Part shown: positions 1 to 6,912 of the stretch, piece after piece
How the letters are laid out: each line of letters starts with the position of its first letter
How positions within the stretch are numbered: position 1 is the first letter of the stretch
Assembly: GCA_009776385.1 (NCBI GenBank)
Contig: WRFT01000010.1
Coordinates: forward strand, 1-15,849
DNA length: 15,849 nucleotides
Source of the DNA: Clostridia bacterium
Lineage (GTDB): Bacteria; Bacillota; Clostridia; Christensenellales; Aristaeellaceae
Reading direction: 5' to 3'
Translations under genes and position numbers: made by a program
The notes under the pieces: generated by a model
The model's input: only the letters and a program-made list of their open reading frames with translations
What the model was told of the DNA's origin: nothing
Databases searched by the model: none

Positions 1-405
1 ATCGCCGTGCATTGGGACACCTATATCAAACGCCTGCGTATCGAGGCGCAGACGCTGCTGGACGTCCAATCCAAGCAAATTTTACCCGCCGCGCTTGCCT
101 ACAGGGCACGATGCGCCCGCGAGGTATACGATACCGAACTGGCGGGAGTGGATGCCTTGAAACAAAGAGATATCCTGAACGCGTTTTCCCTGCAATGCGA
201 CGCGTTAATCAGCGGGTTGGATAACCTGAAAACCTGCCTGAAGGAACTGTCCGACGCGCCCACCGGCGAATGCGGACGCGCTTGGCACGCCCGGGCCCTG
301 CCCCTTATGGGCAGCGTCCGGGCCGCGTCGGACGCGTTGGAAACGCTTATGCCCGGTGAACTTTGGCCGGTGCCCACCTATGGTGAAATGCTTTTTTACG
401 TATAA
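1..405 (+). CDS. glnN: Type III glutamine synthetase, C-terminal part (partial, 5' end outside window)
   Basis: Open from the first base, so the true start lies upstream; the GTG at position 7 is internal and has no ribosome binding site. The 134 visible residues resemble the C-terminal helical region of type III (GlnN) glutamine synthetases. After an early IEAQTLLDV/ILPAAL segment come long alanine-rich helices, and the protein ends in WPVPTYGEMLFYV, close to the WPxPTYxxLLF ending usual in that family. GlnN is a cytoplasmic enzyme of roughly 700 residues that makes glutamine from glutamate, ammonia and ATP; none of its catalytic residues fall in this piece. The stop is 21 bases from the end of the convergent sugar kinase gene, and I see no hairpin terminator between them. 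The assignment rests on the tail pattern only. Confidence 0.82.
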   Translation: MAVHWDTYIKRLRIEAQTLLDVQSKQILPAALAYRARCAREVYDTELAGVDALKQRDILNAFSLQCDALISGLDNLKTCLKELSDAPTGECGRAWHARALPLMGSVRAASDALETLMPGELWPVPTYGEMLFYV

Positions 406-426
406 ATCGTAGCGGCGCGGCAAATG

Positions 427-1425
427 CTATGGCTTGGCAAAAGCGCGCTCTACCGCTTGGGTAACCATGGCCCTGTGTTCCCCCGCGTAAGGGTCGTCGC
501 CCGCCAGCGACATGGCCCATAAAACCGCGCCCGTGGCGGGCGGCACGCCTAATACGCTGTATTCCAATGTTTTATCGGGCAGAAACGCCGCCATATGTTT
601 TTGATATGTCTTCAATAGTGAAGGGCACTCGGCCTTTTGCCAAACGGACCCTGCCAGTACCACTTCTACCGTACCCTCAAAGTGCAGATGACGGATGCAC
701 CCCGCCGACGTTTTAGCCAGCTGAAGCCCGACGTGGTTGAGTATCTCCAGCGCGGCTGCGTCCCCTTGCGATGCCGCGATGAATACCGCGCGCGTCATTT
801 GAGCGGAATGGATAATCTCGTCCTTCTCCGCGATGGCGCGCATCAGCTCACCGGCGTCATAAATGTCAAACATGCGGAAGACGGGCGCGGATAAGGCTGT
901 TTGAACGCCGCATCTGAAAAAACTGTCGTATACGGCGCGAACGCCCCTGCGGGCAATATACACACCGCCTGCGTCGTCGCCCACCAGTTCGCCGATGCCC
1001 CCTACCTGCAGGCGGTTCCCCATCGGATCGATGCCGCCTGAAACGGTTCCGGTGCCGTTGATAGAGCAGATGCCGTATCCGTGGGTGGTTCCCGCGATGA
1101 TACCCAAAAAGCTGTCATTGTCCGCGTCATAGACGTGAAACCCAATACGGCCTATGACATCCAGCAGATGATCGCGTTGGTGCTTATGGTCAATCCCCGC
1201 CAACCCGAAGGCCCCGGCAGCCACATCGGCCATGGTCAACGCGTTTCTGTCAAGCAATGTTTGAATACAATGGCCCATTTTCTGCTTGGCGCCTTCATAG
1301 CCTATGTGCTCATGGCTGCAGGTTCCGTCGCGCAGGTGGTCCGTGAAAGTGCCGTTCCGGTTAAATAAAAAATAATCTGTCTTGGTATTTCCGCCGTCTA
1401 CGCCGATTACATACTCGCGGCCCAC
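427..1425 (-). CDS. BadF/BadG-type sugar kinase (N-acetylglucosamine kinase-like)
   Basis: A 332-residue cytoplasmic kinase of the ASKHA (actin/hexokinase) fold. The phosphate-1 motif is GVDGGNTKTD (residues 8-17), the phosphate-2 region SINGTGTVSGG (121-131), followed by GELVGDDAGG (145-154) in the place of the family's GDEGSG, and an LAGSV segment near residue 277 fits the adenosine motif. Length is normal for BadF/BcrA-type N-acetylglucosamine or glucosamine kinases; the exact sugar cannot be read from the sequence. The start is GTG, chosen because an AGGAGAGG ribosome binding site lies 7 bases upstream (1433-1441). It follows the GH4 glycosidase gene by 49 bases, a gap that holds a small hairpin (GGGCG-aaca-CGCCC, 1446-1459), so the two are probably one operon. 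It may supply the phosphorylated sugar the GH4 enzyme needs, or phosphorylate the released sugar. Confidence 0.8.
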   Translation of the reverse strand: MGREYVIGVDGGNTKTDYFLFNRNGTFTDHLRDGTCSHEHIGYEGAKQKMGHCIQTLLDRNALTMADVAAGAFGLAGIDHKHQRDHLLDVIGRIGFHVYDADNDSFLGIIAGTTHGYGICSINGTGTVSGGIDPMGNRLQVGGIGELVGDDAGGVYIARRGVRAVYDSFFRCGVQTALSAPVFRMFDIYDAGELMRAIAEKDEIIHSAQMTRAVFIAASQGDAAALEILNHVGLQLAKTSAGCIRHLHFEGTVEVVLAGSVWQKAECPSLLKTYQKHMAAFLPDKTLEYSVLGVPPATGAVLWAMSLAGDDPYAGEHRAMVTQAVERAFAKP

Positions 1426-1474
1426 GCTTCAACCTCTCCTTTTCCGGGCGAACACGCCCCGCCTTGCTTTGATT

Positions 1475-2761
1475 TTACCGGAAGAAGCGCTCAAGATAAG
1501 GCCTGTGCGCCTCCAGCATTTCATCAAAGCAAGCCCGCGCGGAAGGCATGTCCATGGTAAGCGGATGGCACATCAGCGCGTTTAAAGCCAAGTCCCTGTC
1601 GCCTGTTAAGGCAGCCTGCGCCGCGTAACGTTCATACGCCTTGACGGAACGCAGCAGTGAGCGGATATGGCGGTTTCCGGCTTCACCCATAGGGATAGGC
1701 ACGGCGCCGTCCTTACCGACCACAGCCTTCAGTTCCATCACGTCACCGTCTTCCATGAAGGGGAAGGCGCCGCGGTTGGGCACGTTTACCACATGCGTCT
1801 GCTTCCTGTCGTTGGCTATCGCGTCGGCCAGTGACAGGGCAACCTCCGAATACCGCGCCCCGCCGCGCTTGCTTAGCAGAGTGGGTTTTTCATACAAGCC
1901 TTCATCCGCGTACATTTGCAATAGATCGCGTTCAATTTGCACGCAGATTTCACCGCGGGTCTCTTTGGCGGATTGCATATAATTGAAGCGTTCGCGGGTA
2001 AAATAATAATACTGGAGATAGCCGTTTGGTATAGCGCCTGCCAGCCGAATGATTTCCTTATCAAAACCCTGCTGCCCGGATAGTTTTTCCAGCAGCCTAT
2101 CATCTCCGGATACCGCCTCTTTTAAATAATCCACGCCGCCGCTTCGGATGGATGTGATGAAGCTGAAATGATTAAGCCCCACATAATCCGATTCTGTTTT
2201 GGTAAGGTCGAGGCCCAGCGCCTCAGCCGGATCTGTCAGCATGGCAATCGGCGCGTTGCACAGGCCCATCATACGGGTATAGCCCATGTCGTAAAGCGCT
2301 TGGGCGCAAATTCCGGACGGATTGGAAAAATTAATCATAAAGGCGTCCGGGCATAGTTCCGTCATGCGCCCCATGATATCGGCCAGTACGGGTACCGTGC
2401 GCAGCGCCTTGAAGAAACCGCCGATACCGGTTGTCTCCTGGCCGATTAAGCCGTGCTTTAAGGGAATCTTTTCATCCAGTATCCGCGCGGGCAGTTTCCC
2501 GACGCGGATTTGCACAAAAACAATGTCCGCGCCGTCCAGCGCATCATCCCTCTGCTGTGTTAATAAAAAGCGGCAGTCCAGGCCGGCATGGCGAATCATC
2601 CGTTCCGCCAGCCCGCCCACGATGTGCAGTTTTTCCGCGTCAATATCCATCAGTACCAGTTCCCGTAACGGGATACTCTCCCGCATGTTGATCAGGCCCT
2701 CAATTAACTCCGGCGTATAGGTGCTTCCCGCGCCGATGATCGCGAATTTAAATGTTTTCAT
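1475..2761 (-). CDS. Glycoside hydrolase family 4, 6-phospho-beta-glucosidase type
   Basis: A 428-residue cytoplasmic GH4 enzyme. This family cleaves phosphorylated disaccharides by an NAD+ and divalent-metal dependent oxidation/elimination mechanism. Visible are the Rossmann motif AIIGAGSTYTPEL (residues 7-19), the NPSG segment (147-150), the metal-site Cys168 in GLCNAP and His198 in VGLNHFSF, and the IPNGYLQYYY segment (about 244-253) with the tyrosine used as catalytic base. The STYTPEL start and overall pattern favour the LicH/CelF 6-phospho-beta-glucosidase branch over the alpha-galactosidase or maltose-phosphate branches. The ATG start has GAAGGAGAGG a few bases upstream. It is the first gene of a two-gene unit with the BadF-type kinase downstream. 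No PTS genes are in view, so the source of the phosphorylated substrate is unknown. I see no convincing promoter in the 120 bases upstream. Confidence 0.88.
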   Translation of the reverse strand: MKTFKFAIIGAGSTYTPELIEGLINMRESIPLRELVLMDIDAEKLHIVGGLAERMIRHAGLDCRFLLTQQRDDALDGADIVFVQIRVGKLPARILDEKIPLKHGLIGQETTGIGGFFKALRTVPVLADIMGRMTELCPDAFMINFSNPSGICAQALYDMGYTRMMGLCNAPIAMLTDPAEALGLDLTKTESDYVGLNHFSFITSIRSGGVDYLKEAVSGDDRLLEKLSGQQGFDKEIIRLAGAIPNGYLQYYYFTRERFNYMQSAKETRGEICVQIERDLLQMYADEGLYEKPTLLSKRGGARYSEVALSLADAIANDRKQTHVVNVPNRGAFPFMEDGDVMELKAVVGKDGAVPIPMGEAGNRHIRSLLRSVKAYERYAAQAALTGDRDLALNALMCHPLTMDMPSARACFDEMLEAHRPYLERFFR

Positions 2762-2927
2762 GTCGATGCCTCTCCTTCAGGTTTCATAACAAGCATGAGC
2801 GCCGTCAAACGCGCCTGCGCGAATGTGTGACGCTATCCGGCCCGGCGGATAATACCGAATTGTCCTATCGGCAGTATACCTGTCCGCGGGCGGAGCGTCA
2901 AGGATATGAGAGTGGAGAGTTGTACGA

Positions 2928-3004
2928 ATGGAGAATGGAGAGTGGAGAGTGGAGAGTGGAGAGTGGAGAGTGGTTAGTGGCCAGTGGTTAGTGTTTAGTA
3001 TTTG
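2928..3004. repeat. Heptad tandem repeat (GTGGAGA type)
   Basis: About eleven consecutive 7-base units with consensus RTGGNNA: two ATGGAGA, four exact GTGGAGA, then diverged GTGGTTA, GTGGCCA, GTGGTTA, GTGTTTA and GTATTTG. A loose flanking piece (AGTGGAGAG) lies at 2911-2919. Related but degenerate units recur at 3281-3308. Seven is not a multiple of three and there is no gene here, so this is a simple-sequence tract that could change length by strand slippage. Confidence 0.85.
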
Positions 3005-3133
3005 GATGGGGTGTGTGGGGGTCAAGACATCGATAAGTCGGTGTAAGACGAGGTAAGCCGATATTGTCAGGGGAAGGGTGGAGATTTGCAATCCGGTTTT
3101 CGGGTCCATGGCGAAAGCCCTGGTCGTTTGCGA

Positions 3134-3194
3134 GGGGGAACGGGGGTTGTTAGGGGGGCTTAGGGGAGGAATCGAAACCTCCCCAGCCCCCTAA
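3134..3194 (+). other. Four-run G tract (G-quadruplex candidate) overlapping a long hairpin
   Basis: The + strand carries G runs of 5, 5, 6 and 4 bases (3134-3138, 3142-3146, 3153-3158, 3163-3166) separated by loops of 3, 6 and 4 bases, which fits a canonical quadruplex pattern. The third and fourth runs also pair with a following C-rich arm: GGGGAGG with CCTCCCC around the loop AATCGAAA, then TTAGGGGG with CCCCCTAA, ending at 3194. A flanking pair GGTTGTTA (3145-3152) and TAACAACC (3212-3219) could extend the structure. Quadruplex and hairpin are mutually exclusive. No gene reads directly out of it. Confidence 0.6.
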
Positions 3195-3280
3195 TGTAAA
3201 GAATTGAGAGTTAACAACCGGAAAACAAGGTTCTTCCGGGGAGGAACGGTTTAACCGCGACATACGCAAGGTTAAGGGGC

Positions 3281-3308
3281 AGTGACTAGTAGTTAGTGGT
3301 CAGTACCA
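3281..3308. repeat. Short degenerate heptad tract
   Basis: Four 7-base units AGTGACT, AGTAGTT, AGTGGTC and AGTACCA, related in rhythm and sequence to the larger tract at 2928-3004. It is followed by a short palindrome CCACGACGTGG (3306-3316). Confidence 0.5.
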
Positions 3309-3361
3309 CGACGTGGAAGTGATATAACCGCGACATACGCGAACAAGACGGGGAAAGAACC

Positions 3362-3473
3362 CTGGATCGCCGCGCCGCTCACGCGGCTCGCGAAGACGTA
3401 TCAAGGGCAAAGCATTAATGCGATAATCAGACATGCTCAATTATGTCTTCGCGAACGAAGTGAAGCGATCCAG
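3362..3473 (+). repeat. Palindromic unit 1 (variable class, complete, 112 bp)
   Basis: The outer stem CTGGATCGC pairs with GCGATCCAG at the far end. The left arm contains a GCCGC-TCAC-GCGGC hairpin and then TCGCGAAGACG, which pairs with (C/T)GTCTTCGCGA in the right arm. The right arm also folds by itself as CTTCG-CGAA-CGAAG. The interior of about 45 bases differs from unit 2. It is followed by an A5GCTCC linker with a small hairpin at 3482-3499. Confidence 0.88.
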
Positions 3474-3481
3474 AAAAAGCT

Positions 3482-3499
3482 CCTGTACCACAGTATAGG
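3482..3499 (+). repeat. Linker hairpin after palindromic unit 1
   Basis: CCTGTAC-CACA-GTATAGG: a 7-bp stem with a 4-base loop and one G-T pair. The same linker follows units 2 (3637-3654) and 6 (15540-15557), and its first half follows unit 8 up to the window end. Confidence 0.7.
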
Positions 3500-3513
3500 T
3501 TAAAGAAAAAAAC

Positions 3514-3628
3514 CTGGATCGCCGCGCCGCTCACGCGGCTCGCGAAGACGTGCCGAGGGAGGCAGTGTATAAACAAGATATGTGGGCTCCGTGGCTCTCG
3601 TCTTCGCGAACGAAGTGAAGCGATCCAG
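3514..3628 (+). repeat. Palindromic unit 2 (near-invariant class, complete, 115 bp)
   Basis: Same arms as unit 1, but the interior is GCCGAGGGAGGCAGTGTATA followed by an AAGATATGTGGGC-type segment. It is nearly identical to units 6 and 8, more than 11 kb away. It starts 152 bp after unit 1. Confidence 0.88.
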
Positions 3629-3636
3629 AAAAAGCT

Positions 3637-3654
3637 CCTGTGCCACAGTATAGG
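3637..3654 (+). repeat. Linker hairpin after palindromic unit 2
   Basis: CCTGTGC-CACA-GTATAGG: same position and shape as the hairpin after unit 1, with two G-T pairs in the stem. Confidence 0.65.
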
Positions 3655-3669
3655 TTAAAGAAAAAAAAC

Positions 3670-3706
3670 CTGGATCGCCGCGCCGCTCACGCGAATCGCG
3701 AAGACG
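3670..3706 (+). repeat. Palindromic unit 3 (left arm only)
   Basis: The left arm from CTGGATCGC to GCGAAGACG is present, with a decayed inner hairpin (GCGAA in place of GCGGC). The following interior resembles that of unit 5 (GTACCGGAGGAAAGG), but no right arm CGTCTTCGCGAACGAAG follows. Instead the sequence runs into the 3' end of the ABC ATPase gene. This is a truncated copy at the left edge of the export/signalling module. Confidence 0.75.
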
Positions 3707-3774
3707 TACCGGAGGAAAGGCATTACATGGTTTTTATCGGCCGTCTATATAATAATTTCCACTAGGAACCTCTT

Positions 3775-4455
3775 TTAAAGACTGCCGTCCACCAGTTCGC
3801 CGTCTGAAATATTAAATGTTACGTCGCATTGTTCCGCGATACGCGGATTGTGCGTCACAATAACACAGGTGCAGCCGCCTTGCTTTAATGTTTTGAATAT
3901 TTCCATAATCTCATCGCCCGTTTTTATATCCAGCGCGCCGGTTGGCTCGTCGGCCAACAGCAAATCGCAGCGGCTGGCAATGGCTCTGGCGATGGCGACA
4001 CGCTGCTGCTGCCCGCCTGACAAGTTGGCGGGAACTTCGGTTATTTTATCGGACAGCCCCACCCGTATCAGCGCGTCCAAGGCGTCCTTTTTCCCCTGCC
4101 TGAGGGAAATGTTAGAAAAGTACATGGGAATCATCACGTTTTCCAAGGCGCTTCGGTTGGCAATCAACCCGAAATCCTGCAGGACAAAGCCGATATCCTT
4201 GCTTCGCAAGGATGCGCGTTTCTTTTCGGACAAAGCACCCGTATCATAACCTAACACATGCACGGCGCCGCTTGTGGGCCTGTCAAGGCAACCGATGATG
4301 CGAAGCAGGGTGCTCTTGCCGCTTCCGCTGGCGCCCATGACCGCCGCCATTTGCCCCCGCTTAATTTGCAATGAAAGGTTTTTAAGGGCATTTACTTTTT
4401 TGGGTGTGTTGGGGCAGTAAACCTTTTCTACAGCCGATAAAGTCACAGCAAACAT
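3775..4455 (-). CDS. ABC transporter ATP-binding protein (MacB/LolD type)
   Basis: A 226-residue nucleotide-binding subunit of the MacB-type class of ABC systems, which drives export or extraction by FtsX-like permeases. All motifs are intact: Walker A GASGSGKS (41-48), Q-loop Gln93, signature LSGGQQQR (145-152), Walker B LLLADE (165-170) and switch His202 in VTHN. The ATG start is preceded by AGAGGGG about six bases away. It is the last gene of a minus-strand unit, 15 bases after a permease gene, so it should energise the pair of permeases encoded at 4471-6809. I see no clear rho-independent terminator after its stop; palindromic unit 3 lies just beyond. The substrate is not readable; bacteriocin or peptide export or resistance are typical for relatives. 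Confidence 0.92.
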   Translation of the reverse strand: MFAVTLSAVEKVYCPNTPKKVNALKNLSLQIKRGQMAAVMGASGSGKSTLLRIIGCLDRPTSGAVHVLGYDTGALSEKKRASLRSKDIGFVLQDFGLIANRSALENVMIPMYFSNISLRQGKKDALDALIRVGLSDKITEVPANLSGGQQQRVAIARAIASRCDLLLADEPTGALDIKTGDEIMEIFKTLKQGGCTCVIVTHNPRIAEQCDVTFNISDGELVDGSL

Positions 4456-4470
4456 AGTGGCACCCCTCTT

Positions 4471-5640
4471 TTATCTATTAAAGAATCTTGTTTTCATAAA
4501 ATGCTTGGCGTAAATCAAACCGGGGATAACAGCCAACAGGATGGGCACAAGCGGAATAAAAGCCTCAACGGGCGCGGCGGAACTGATAACATAAAACATA
4601 CTGCTTCGTACCGCCAACCCCACCACCAGGCCTATACCGTACATGAACATAACGAGAATGGAAATGGGACAAACAGCCAGGTAAACGGAAGCCGCCGGCT
4701 TCATGCCGCATCGGTAGTAAATGAGGTAAACCGGAGCCTTTTCATGTATCTGCAGCAGAATATAAATAAAAACATTCAGCAGCAGGAAACAGGCCGCGAT
4801 GACACCCAGCAAGTACCAAAGCGAGTACTGCGTCAGCATTTGCTCAAACGCCTGTTGGCAAAGCGTGTCCCGGCTAAAGACACGGATGTTCCGGCCGCTG
4901 CCGGCAATGGCCCGCGCGTAAGCGGAAGCCTCGCCGGTCAAAGGGGTGTCGGACAGCATATGATAGGTGTAGTTGGCATCCGGCAAGGCGTTGTTCGGCA
5001 AGGGTATTAGTACGGTGTTTTCATCGGGCGCGGCATAGGAAAGCACACCGTTGGTCATGTCGGTCGTACCATACGCGGTGCCCCCTAAATGAACGGCATT
5101 GCCGGGCAGATGCGCGATAACCACGCAGCTTAGTAAGTATTGCGGGTAATCCCGCGTTTCCTCATCACAATAAAAGCAGCTGATATCAACACTCGCGCCT
5201 ACCGCAAGCGCCTCCCGAAGCGCGCCGCCAATGGCGATAGGAATGAGCGGTTCGTGCTCGTTTTTTACAAACCATTGGCCGGCCTCAACCGGCATGGGGA
5301 TATCCTCTAATAAGAAAGAATCATATAAGAAGGTTTCTATCCGGAACTCACGGCCTGCTATGTTCAATGACGTGCCGCTCAGCAAGACGCGGCCGGCCCG
5401 GGCGTCCGGCAGGAGGCGCTGCAGCGCTTCGCGCGAAATGGGCGCGGTAGACGTTGTATCCAGTTTATAGTAACCGGCCGGGACACATTCGGACGTCAGC
5501 TTATTTAAACTGAGCGTGTTCATGAAGGGGGAAACCGAGCAAACCAGAATAAACGTCAGCAAGAATATTTCAAGCAAAATGGGTATTTCCTGATGAAGCC
5601 CACGCGAATACTGCGCTAAAAACAGATGCGCTTTTTTCAT
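4471..5640 (-). CDS. FtsX/MacB-like ABC permease subunit B
   Basis: A 389-residue membrane protein with the half-permease layout of the MacB class: one N-terminal membrane segment (about 19-40), an extracytoplasmic domain of about 230 residues, and three C-terminal segments (about 274-295, 316-341, 361-383). The frame is open further upstream, but the ATG at 5640 is preferred because it has a GGGGGAGT ribosome binding site and forms an ATGA overlap with the stop of the preceding permease gene, which suggests translational coupling and equal amounts of the two subunits. The extracytoplasmic domain has CFYC around residue 165. With the partner permease and the downstream ATPase it probably forms a heterodimeric pump. 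The FtsX assignment rests on topology and neighbours more than on clear motifs. Confidence 0.78.
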   Translation of the reverse strand: MKKAHLFLAQYSRGLHQEIPILLEIFLLTFILVCSVSPFMNTLSLNKLTSECVPAGYYKLDTTSTAPISREALQRLLPDARAGRVLLSGTSLNIAGREFRIETFLYDSFLLEDIPMPVEAGQWFVKNEHEPLIPIAIGGALREALAVGASVDISCFYCDEETRDYPQYLLSCVVIAHLPGNAVHLGGTAYGTTDMTNGVLSYAAPDENTVLIPLPNNALPDANYTYHMLSDTPLTGEASAYARAIAGSGRNIRVFSRDTLCQQAFEQMLTQYSLWYLLGVIAACFLLLNVFIYILLQIHEKAPVYLIYYRCGMKPAASVYLAVCPISILVMFMYGIGLVVGLAVRSSMFYVISSAAPVEAFIPLVPILLAVIPGLIYAKHFMKTRFFNR

Positions 5641-6809
5641 GTTAACTCCCCCTGACTTAGCGCGTACAGCGCGTTGAGGTTCTTTCGCAAAGCCGGAAGG
5701 CAAACCAAATAGGGGATAAGCCAGGTAACCATAAATCCCAAAACGCATAGCGTGAAAGAAGGCGGAATAAACAGTTCAAGGCTTTTAAGGGGGCTATAAA
5801 ACGCAACTAAAACAGCCTGCGACAACACAAACGCGAGCAGGGACGCCAATGTCCAGATATAGGCCACAAAAGCATACACGTCGTTTCTGCGCGCGCCGCA
5901 AATGGCGAAAACCTGTATTTCGTCTTTCGCCTTGCGTACGATGAATAAAAAAAGATGCAATACATTGATAAGGGCCACAAGACAAATGACGGCGCATAAC
6001 ATGAGCCGCATGACTGTTACCCGGCTGAAATAGGTATCTATGCTCACGGGAGGCGTTATTACAGCCTCCTTAAACAATTCACGTAAAATGCCCATAACAG
6101 CGTCCGTATCATTTATGTTAAATGGCGACAAGCGAATGTTTAAATGGCTCACGGAACCTATGATTTGTATAAAATCTTTCATGGCGACCATGCAGCTTAT
6201 ATCGCCAACGGAGCCGAAACGGCCTTGAAAGTTGAGTGTACTTAACATAAAAGATGCGAAACAACCGCCGTCTCCGACCGTTTTAAAACCATCGGGCAGA
6301 ATGCTTTGAACAGTCTTCTCGTCTTCGCCCGTACTTAAATAGGCCGCTTTGCCATCGCCCTCCAGCTCTTCCGCCGACAAAAAACGCCCGCTTGATTCCG
6401 CGAAATAGCTGCCCGGCTTGTAATAGCCGTAATACCCAAACAGCATGTAAGATTCATCATGCGCTTCCCGGCTTTCGTCATGCCCGTGCGCCTCACCGTT
6501 TGATAAAACCCCGTCATGCGTGAGCGGCAAATCTTTGCAGGCGATAAACGTGACCTCTCCAAATGAACCGATCCGCAACTGAGCGGTTTTAATGATATCC
6601 ATATCGGGAACTAAATTCCCGCCTTCGAGGGTAAAGGAGCAAAATTCGGCTTTCCATGCGGACTTCGCGTTGCTGTTTTGGTTCATACCGTACATCAATT
6701 GAATGGCGATAAAGCTGCACGACAAGCCGACAACCAAAAGGATTCCAAACAGGCGCGTGGAAAAAAGCTGCGTGAAGCCGCTGCGCCACAGGAACCGGGT
6801 TTTTTTCAT
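5637..6809 (-). CDS. FtsX/MacB-like ABC permease subunit A
   Basis: A 390-residue membrane protein with one N-terminal segment (about 20-40), an extracytoplasmic domain (about 41-263) and three C-terminal segments (about 264-292, 312-336, 352-374). The cytoplasmic loop RKAKDEIQVFAICGARRNDV after the second segment is typical of FtsX-like permeases (the 'lG..r..i' region). The ATG start follows GGGAGAG at a good distance. Its stop overlaps the start of the second permease by ATGA. The extracytoplasmic domain holds a His/Glu/Asp-rich stretch (HGHDESREAHDES, about 108-120), which could bind metal. The gene lies 103 bases after the secreted-protein gene; that gap includes a CGGACA-AC-TGTCCG palindrome (6874-6887) and no obvious terminator, so co-transcription is likely. 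Confidence 0.8.
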   Translation of the reverse strand: MKKTRFLWRSGFTQLFSTRLFGILLVVGLSCSFIAIQLMYGMNQNSNAKSAWKAEFCSFTLEGGNLVPDMDIIKTAQLRIGSFGEVTFIACKDLPLTHDGVLSNGEAHGHDESREAHDESYMLFGYYGYYKPGSYFAESSGRFLSAEELEGDGKAAYLSTGEDEKTVQSILPDGFKTVGDGGCFASFMLSTLNFQGRFGSVGDISCMVAMKDFIQIIGSVSHLNIRLSPFNINDTDAVMGILRELFKEAVITPPVSIDTYFSRVTVMRLMLCAVICLVALINVLHLFLFIVRKAKDEIQVFAICGARRNDVYAFVAYIWTLASLLAFVLSQAVLVAFYSPLKSLELFIPPSFTLCVLGFMVTWLIPYLVCLPALRKNLNALYALSQGELT

Positions 6810-6873
6810 GGGTATCTCTCCCTATCCGCTTGGTGTTAGTTGACGGAATGCATATCGGGTTTGCAAAATGATG

Positions 6874-6887
6874 CGGACAACTGTCCG
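6874..6887. other. Small perfect palindrome between secreted-protein and permease genes
   Basis: CGGACA-AC-TGTCCG sits in the 103-base gap between two minus-strand genes. It is too short, and lacks a U-run, to be a normal terminator. It could be a weak attenuating or processing hairpin, or an operator half-site pair. Confidence 0.35.
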
Positions 6888-6912
6888 GATTAGCCGGGTG
6901 CCGATGCTGTTA

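Larger units (their letters stand above)
2762..3774. other. Gene-free repeat-rich region
   Basis: About 1 kb with no credible gene. Open frames here are translations of repeats (for example TLHSPLSTLHSP on the minus strand). In order it holds the upstream region of the GH4 gene, a heptad repeat tract, a G-run/C-run structured element, a hairpin CCGGAA...TTCCGG (3218-3239), two copies of a short CCGCGACATACGC motif (3255-3267 and 3328-3340; a related CCGCGAAATACGC copy lies at 15202-15214), a second short heptad tract, and three palindromic units described separately. Confidence 0.8.

Noticed and set aside
2752..3109. Open frames on both strands across the heptad repeats
   Set aside because: The translations are just repeat-derived (TLHSPLSTLHSP, ESGEWRVESGEW), have no ribosome binding site, and change frame with repeat number.
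3362..3706. Integron attC-type sites
   Set aside because: The units are palindromic and of suitable size but lack GTTRRRY/RYYYAAC core sites, and no cassette genes or integrase are present.
5638..5748. Longer start for permease B (36 extra residues)
   Set aside because: It would overlap the preceding gene by more than 100 bases without a ribosome binding site, whereas the ATG at 5640 has GGGGGAGT and an ATGA overlap.
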